From assembly GCA_016711105.1 (NCBI GenBank), contig JADJTO010000031.1:1-19402 (forward strand): 19,402 nt of DNA. The letters run 5' to 3'. The first letter of the stretch is position 1, and each line of letters opens with the position of its first letter. This document shows, piece by piece, positions 16,177 to 19,402 of the stretch. Both the position numbers and the translations under genes were made by a program. This DNA comes from Micropruina sp. Its GTDB lineage: Bacteria; Actinomycetota; Actinomycetes; Propionibacteriales; Propionibacteriaceae. The notes beneath the pieces were generated by a model. The model was not told the DNA's origin. It worked only from the letters and a program-made list of their open reading frames with translations, and did no database searches.

Positions 16177-16196
16177 GTGTCCGGATCGCTGGACAC
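16177..16196. terminator. Weak hairpin between convergent genes
   Basis: GTGTCC (16177-16182) and GGACAC (16191-16196) form a 6-bp stem with an 8-base loop between the convergent serine hydrolase (ends 16110) and DinB (ends 16261) genes. There is no U tract, so this is only a candidate. Confidence 0.25.
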
Positions 16197-16260
16197 AACC
16201 CAGGGGTCCCCATATCAGCGCGACGGTCAGAAAGTACGACGGCACGGGCCCGGAGTTCGC

Positions 16261-16993
16261 TCATGAACCCTGCGAAGAATCCTGCCGCGACAGTTTGTGC
16301 AGATCGCGCTTGCAGAACCCGTGGTGAGCCCATTCCGCGTTGAGCACGGTGCCGAGGCATTGCCGCACTGTCCGCCCCTTGGCGTACGGGGGCCATCTGT
16401 CGTCGTCGGGGACCGGCGCGCTCTGCGCGAGCTGATCAGGGGTGACCTGGGCCAGCCATGTCTCGATCGCTGAAGCCTGCCGGACTCGTATGGCGAGCAC
16501 CTCGTCGAGGCTCGGTTGGACGGACGGGTCGAGCCCTTCTCCTGCTGGGACATGACGGACGGTGGACCTAGTCCCATGGCCGTGAACGGCTCGGTGAGCC
16601 CGAGCACGCAGCGTCGGAACCAGGAGTCGTGCACGAAGACAAGGTGGCGCAGGGTTTCGACCATCGACCACTCGCCGTCGACGCCGTGATGGTCGCTGTT
16701 CTCGGGCATGGACCGAACTCGCCCCGAGGTCCTCGCCCAGTCGTCCGCAGTTGCCGCCAGGGCCCCTTTCGCAGGTCACCCGGCTCCTCGGAGCGGATGA
16801 GCAGCCGCACCGGGTGGCGGCGGTCGAGCTCCGCCTCGACGTACGGCATCACCTCGACCCCGTTGACCGTGAGGTTGGTGACCAGGCCGTCGATCTCGGC
16901 GTCCTGCATGACCACGCCGACCATCCGCGCTCTACTCAGGTCGCATTCGCGGAATTCTGCGCCGGTGAGGTCCTCGTCGTCGAAGCGTCGCAT
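16261..16993 (-). pseudogene. DinB-superfamily protein with N-terminal pentapeptide-like segment, frameshifted
   Basis: ATG 16993 begins MRRFDDEDLTGAEFRECDLS, then RARMVGVVMQDAEIDG. The A/D-L-T/S pattern every five residues is a short pentapeptide-like stretch. It is followed by VEVMPYVEAELDRRHPVRLL and, after a shift near 16760, by the four-helix DinB fold: SMPENSDHHGVDGEWSMVET, LRHLVFVHDSWFRRCVLG. After a second shift near 16550 come PSLDEVLAIRVRQASAIETW and CLGTVLNAEWAHHGFCKRDL. The His residues in LRHLVFVHDSW and AEWAHH are the expected metal ligands. DinB proteins are often thiol-dependent transferases or isomerases (mycothiol in actinobacteria); the substrate is unknown. It is convergent with the serine hydrolase. 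The last dozen residues before TGA 16261 may be altered. Confidence 0.8.
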
Positions 16994-17048
16994 GCAGACA
17001 GGCTAGGCCGGCCGCACCGCCGACGCGACGCCCGGACCTGCCGAGACG

Positions 17049-17060
17049 CGTCTAACAGTC
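17049..17060 (+). repeat. Boundary copy of the IS110 (first element) guide-like direct repeat
   Basis: CGTCTAACAGTC at the apparent left boundary is repeated exactly at 17148-17159. Similarity to the second IS110 element starts within this site (AGTC) and is absent upstream. Confidence 0.7.
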
Positions 17061-17147
17061 CCGTTCGCCCTGTGGGCGGCCCGTTCACGGGCTGAAAATG
17101 GGGGTCCGGGCGTCCGTTGACGTCGTCGCGGCTTGGTCGTAGGAGGC

Positions 17148-17159
17148 CGTCTAACAGTC
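17148..17159 (+). repeat. Internal copy of the first-element guide-like direct repeat
   Basis: CGTCTAACAGTC lies 99 bases downstream of the boundary copy, within the candidate bridge RNA. The aligned position of the second element has GTGGATTAGTC instead, matching that element's own boundary. It is a candidate target-binding guide. Confidence 0.65.
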
Positions 17160-17293
17160 GGGCGCCGGGAGCCGCGCCGTGGGCCCTTCATTGTCGCCGG
17201 TGGTCGTTGCCGAGCACGCGGATTAGCTTCTCTCGCTCCCTTGCGGTTCCCACGGAGGCCCGGGCCGTTGAGTGCCGAGTTTTCGGGTTCGCG

Positions 17294-17300
17294 AGGGAGG
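17294..17300 (+). promoter_or_regulatory. Shine-Dalgarno of the first IS110 recombinase
   Basis: AGGGAGG ends eight bases before ATG 17309. This identifies the start, although the frame is open back to 17117 across the candidate bridge RNA. Confidence 0.65.
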
Positions 17301-17308
17301 TTCTTCGA

Positions 17309-18583
17309 ATGGTTCAGGTAGTCGATGCCGTGGAGATCATCGAGCGGGTTGCCGCATTGGATATCGGCAAGGCGGAAGTCGTCTGCTGCGTCAGGGTTCC
17401 TGATGAGTCGAGGTCCGGGCGCGGCGCCGGGCGCGGTCAGCAGGTCCGCACGTTCGCCACGATGACCCGGTCGCTGACGGAGCTGAGTGACTGGTTGACC
17501 GGGTTGCGGGTGACCCGGGTTGTGATGGAGGCGACCAGCGACTACCGGAAGCTGCCGTTTTACCTGCTCGAGGCGGCAGGATTCGACGTCTGGTTGGTCA
17601 ATGCTCACGAGGTCAAGCACCTGCCGGGCCGCCCGAAGACCGATGCGCTGGACGCGGTCTGGCTGTGCAAGATCGCCGAGCGGCAAATGATCCGAGCCAG
17701 TTTCGTGCCGCCGGCACCGATCAGGCAGTTGCGGGACTTGACCCGTTACCGGGTCGATCTGATCGGGGACCGGGGTCGGGAGAAGAACCGCATCGAGAAG
17801 CTCCTCGAGGATGCTGGGATCAAGCTGTCCGTCGTCGCCTCGGACCTATTCGGTGTCTCCGGACGCGCCATGATGGACGCGCTCGTCGCCGGGGAACGTG
17901 ATCCGCAGGTCCTCGCGGATCTGGCCAGGACCAGGCTCCGGGCGCGGATCCCCGAACTGCGGGAAGCCTTGACGGGGCACTTCACCGACCACCACGGATT
18001 CCTGCTCAACCAGATGCTCGGCCACGTGGACCACCTCGACGCGCGGATCGCGGCCGTCGAGGCCCAGATCGACGATCGCATCCGGCCCTACGCCGACACC
18101 GTGGCTCGGCTCGACCAGATCCCGGGCATCGGGCCCGCCGCCGCCGGCATGATCATCGCCGAGATCGGCACCGACATGACGCGCTTCCCGACCGCAGCCC
18201 ACCTGGCGTCCTGGGCGAAGTTCAGCCCAACGGTCAAGGAGTCGGCAGGCAAGACCAAGGGCAACGCCGCGACCGGACGCGGCAACCGCTACCTGGCCAG
18301 GGCGCTCGGCGAGGCCGCCGTCGGAGCCTCCAGAACCAACACCTTCCTCGGCGAGCGCTACCGCCGCATCGCAAGACGCCGCGGGAAGCAGCGAGCACTG
18401 GTAGCGATCGGACGATCAATCCTGACCGTCATCTGGCACCTGCTGTCTGATCCCAACGCCACCTTCAACGACCTTGGAGCCGACCCTTACGACAACCGTG
18501 GCAGCACCCAACGCGCCCTGCGCAGGCATGTCAACGCGCTCCACGCCCTCGGCTTCGCCGTCACCATCACCCCCACCGGCTGA
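17309..18583 (+). CDS. IS110-family DEDD transposase (bridge-RNA recombinase)
   Basis: This 424-residue recombinase is intact. The RuvC-like DEDD domain has Asp18 (ALDIGKAE), Glu74 (VVMEATSDY), Asp112 and Asp115 (KTDALDAVWL). A helical linker (EKNRIEKLLEDAGIKLSV) leads to the C-terminal transposase_20 domain with LDQIPGIGPAAAGMIIAEIG and SPTVKESAGKTKGNAATGRG, where the conserved Ser of the ESAGK segment is a candidate nucleophile. The protein would cut and rejoin DNA guided by the bridge RNA encoded upstream. There are no indels, unlike most genes here, so the element could be active. It is closely related to the partial copy at 18872. Confidence 0.95.
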   Translation: MVQVVDAVEIIERVAALDIGKAEVVCCVRVPDESRSGRGAGRGQQVRTFATMTRSLTELSDWLTGLRVTRVVMEATSDYRKLPFYLLEAAGFDVWLVNAHEVKHLPGRPKTDALDAVWLCKIAERQMIRASFVPPAPIRQLRDLTRYRVDLIGDRGREKNRIEKLLEDAGIKLSVVASDLFGVSGRAMMDALVAGERDPQVLADLARTRLRARIPELREALTGHFTDHHGFLLNQMLGHVDHLDARIAAVEAQIDDRIRPYADTVARLDQIPGIGPAAAGMIIAEIGTDMTRFPTAAHLASWAKFSPTVKESAGKTKGNAATGRGNRYLARALGEAAVGASRTNTFLGERYRRIARRRGKQRALVAIGRSILTVIWHLLSDPNATFNDLGADPYDNRGSTQRALRRHVNALHALGFAVTITPTG

Positions 18584-18631
18584 CCCGGGCGGTCAGCCCC
18601 CTCCAGAACCCGCGTGGTCAGGTCCATTTTC

Positions 18632-18640
18632 GGATTAGTC
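18632..18640 (+). repeat. Boundary copy of the second-element guide-like direct repeat
   Basis: GGATTAGTC at the junction of the two IS110 elements recurs at 18733-18741. Confidence 0.65.
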
Positions 18641-18732
18641 CCCAATCGCCCTGGTGGGCGGCCCGTTCCGGGCTGAAAATGGGGGTCCGGTCGCCCGTCG
18701 ACGTCGTCGCTCCTTGGTTCGTGCCAGGCCGT

Positions 18733-18741
18733 GGATTAGTC
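18733..18741 (+). repeat. Internal copy of the second-element guide-like direct repeat
   Basis: GGATTAGTC lies 101 bases after the boundary copy, at the position aligned with 17148-17159 of the first element. Confidence 0.65.
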
Positions 18742-18856
18742 GGACGCTGGGAGCTGCGCTTGTGGGCCCTTCCATGTTGCTTCGAGCACGCGAGTTAGAT
18801 TCTGCATCGTCCCTGCAGCTCCTACGGGCGACCGCTTCGATCAGGTCATCCGAGTC

Positions 18857-18865
18857 GGGAGGAGG
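18857..18865 (+). promoter_or_regulatory. Shine-Dalgarno of the second IS110 recombinase
   Basis: GGGAGGAGG ends six bases before GTG 18872 and decides this start. Confidence 0.65.
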
Positions 18866-18871
18866 TCGCAG

Positions 18872-19402
18872 GTGTTGCAGGAGATCCAGGACCACGAGGA
18901 GATCATCGCCCGGGTCGCGGCGTTAGACATCGGCAAGGCCGAGCTGGTGTGTTGTGTCCGGGTGCCCGGCCAGGGCGGGTCTTCGCGTCGGGTGCAGGAG
19001 GTCACGACGTACTTAACGATGACCCGCTCGCTGCAGGCCATGGCCGACCGGCTCGGCGGGCTGGGCGTGACCCGGGTGGTGATGGAGGCCACCAGCGACT
19101 ACTGGAAACCACCGTTCTACCTGCTGGAGGCGCACGGGTTCGAGGTGTGGCTGGTCAACGCCAAGGACGTCAAACACCTACCCGGCCGGCCCAAGACCGA
19201 CCGTCTGGACGCGGTGTGGCTGTGCAAGGTCGCCGAACGGCAGATGATCCGGCCCAGCTTCGTCCCGCCCCCGCCGATCCGGGCGCTACGCGACCTCACC
19301 CGGTACCGGTCGGCGTTGGTGTCGGACTGCACCGGGGAGAAGAACCGGGTCGAGAAGCTGCTGGAGGACGCCCAGATCAAGCTGTCCGTGGTTGCCTCGG
19401 AC
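18872..19402 (+). CDS. IS110-family DEDD transposase, 5' part
   Basis: The frame is open from GTG 18872 to the window end (177 codons) without a stop. Asp19 (ALDIGKAE), the Glu of VVMEATSDYW and the Asp pair of KTDRLDAVWL mark the DEDD domain. The linker EKNRVEKLLEDAQIKLSVVA matches the first copy. Overall identity to the first recombinase over this stretch is high (by eye around three quarters), but differences spread along the gene show the two are separate relatives, not a fresh duplication. The C-terminal domain lies outside the window. Confidence 0.93.
   Translation, partial: MLQEIQDHEEIIARVAALDIGKAELVCCVRVPGQGGSSRRVQEVTTYLTMTRSLQAMADRLGGLGVTRVVMEATSDYWKPPFYLLEAHGFEVWLVNAKDVKHLPGRPKTDRLDAVWLCKVAERQMIRPSFVPPPPIRALRDLTRYRSALVSDCTGEKNRVEKLLEDAQIKLSVVASD

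Larger units (their letters stand above)
17060..17300 (+). ncRNA. Candidate bridge RNA region, first IS110 element
   Basis: This region is non-coding and is conserved with 18641-18865 at roughly three quarters of positions although it encodes no protein. It begins with two adjacent hairpins, CGCCC-TGT-GGGCG (17066-17078) and GCCCG-TTCA-CGGGC (17079-17092), then GCTGAAAATGGGGGTCCGG. The boundary sequence CGTCTAACAGTC recurs at 17148-17159, and conserved stems flank it. IS110-family bridge RNAs are transcribed from this position and carry loops matching target and donor DNA. Exact RNA ends cannot be seen. Confidence 0.55.
17051..18631 (+). mobile_element. IS110-family element, first copy
   Basis: The element consists of a left non-coding region of about 250 bp, an intact DEDD recombinase (17309-18583) and a short right end of about 45 bp. 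This is the asymmetric layout of IS110-group elements, which encode a bridge RNA upstream of the recombinase. The left edge is set where homology with the second copy begins. The right edge is set where the second copy begins. IS110 elements make no conventional inverted repeats, and none are seen. The edges may be off by some bases. Confidence 0.75.
18641..18865 (+). ncRNA. Candidate bridge RNA region, second IS110 element
   Basis: It aligns with 17060-17300. The two leading hairpins are kept with changed loops: CGCCC-TGGT-GGGCG (18647-18660) and GCCCG-TTC-CGGGC (18661-18673). GCTGAAAATGGGGGTCCGG follows in both. The internal guide-like site reads GGATTAGTC (18733-18741), flanked by the same conserved CGGxCGCxGGGAGCxGCG context as in the first element. 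Confidence 0.55.
18632..19402 (+). mobile_element. IS110-family element, second copy, cut by the window end
   Basis: It follows the first element head to tail with no intervening gene. Homology to the first element starts at ATTAGTCCCC near 18635. The left non-coding region and the first 177 codons of the recombinase are present. The right end lies beyond the window. Confidence 0.75.

Noticed and set aside
17117..17308. N-terminal extension of the first IS110 recombinase
   Set aside because: The extension crosses the conserved structured non-coding region. ATG 17309 has a strong ribosome binding site and matches the start of the second copy.

Overview
This is a very GC-rich window with actinobacterial gene content: GTG starts, TPR/LuxR-type regulators, an F420/FMN split-barrel (PPOX) protein, a DinB-fold protein and GlxA-like AraC regulators. 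Pseudonocardiales, Frankiales or a relative would fit, but no marker fixes the genus. It is an insertion-sequence-rich accessory or decaying region. Five IS elements from four families (IS5, IS256, IS1380 and two IS110 copies) alternate with short regulator-enzyme modules. Most genes other than the two IS110 recombinases, the AraC regulator and a small repair-like operon carry frameshifts.

Layout: 1-850 is an IS5-family remnant. 887-1820 is a short-chain dehydrogenase broken by four indels. It converges on a TPR-LuxR regulator (3603-1953, minus), with a terminator-like hairpin and a dispersed repeat between them. The regulator is divergent from a small ABM-like protein (3759). 4232-4350 is a tandem 38-39 bp hairpin repeat, with another copy at 7432. 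4420-5877 is an IS256-family element delimited by 27-bp imperfect inverted repeats and a perfect 9-bp target duplication. It landed on the stop codon of a mismatch-specific DNA glycosylase gene. That gene closes an overlapping minus-strand cluster (6939-5878): a 59-aa protein, a PD-(D/E)XK-like nuclease and the glycosylase. 7476-8884 is a frameshifted IS1380 transposase. 9014-9430 is a split-barrel protein, and 9868-10382 is an alpha/beta hydrolase that has lost its nucleophile segment. The hydrolase is divergent from a TPR regulator (10484-12559). 12937-13968 is an intact GlxA/AraC regulator, divergent from a DJ-1-like gene (14067) that overlaps a membrane-anchored beta-lactamase-like serine hydrolase (to 16110). 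A DinB protein (16993-16261, minus) follows.

From about 17050 to the end lie two tandem IS110-family elements with intact recombinases. Each is preceded by a conserved, structured non-coding region. In each element a short sequence at the apparent left boundary is repeated about 100 nt inside that region. The repeated sequence differs between the two elements while its surroundings are conserved. This is what a bridge-RNA target guide should look like and is the most interesting signal in the window.

Functional picture: three regulator/enzyme modules share a divergent layout (LuxR-TPR/ABM, TPR/hydrolase, AraC/DJ-1), two of them with inverted repeats in the shared promoter region. The density of single-base indels, including three missing G's within about 70 bp, means either recent decay or uncorrected sequencing errors. 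Gene-integrity calls should be read with that in mind.
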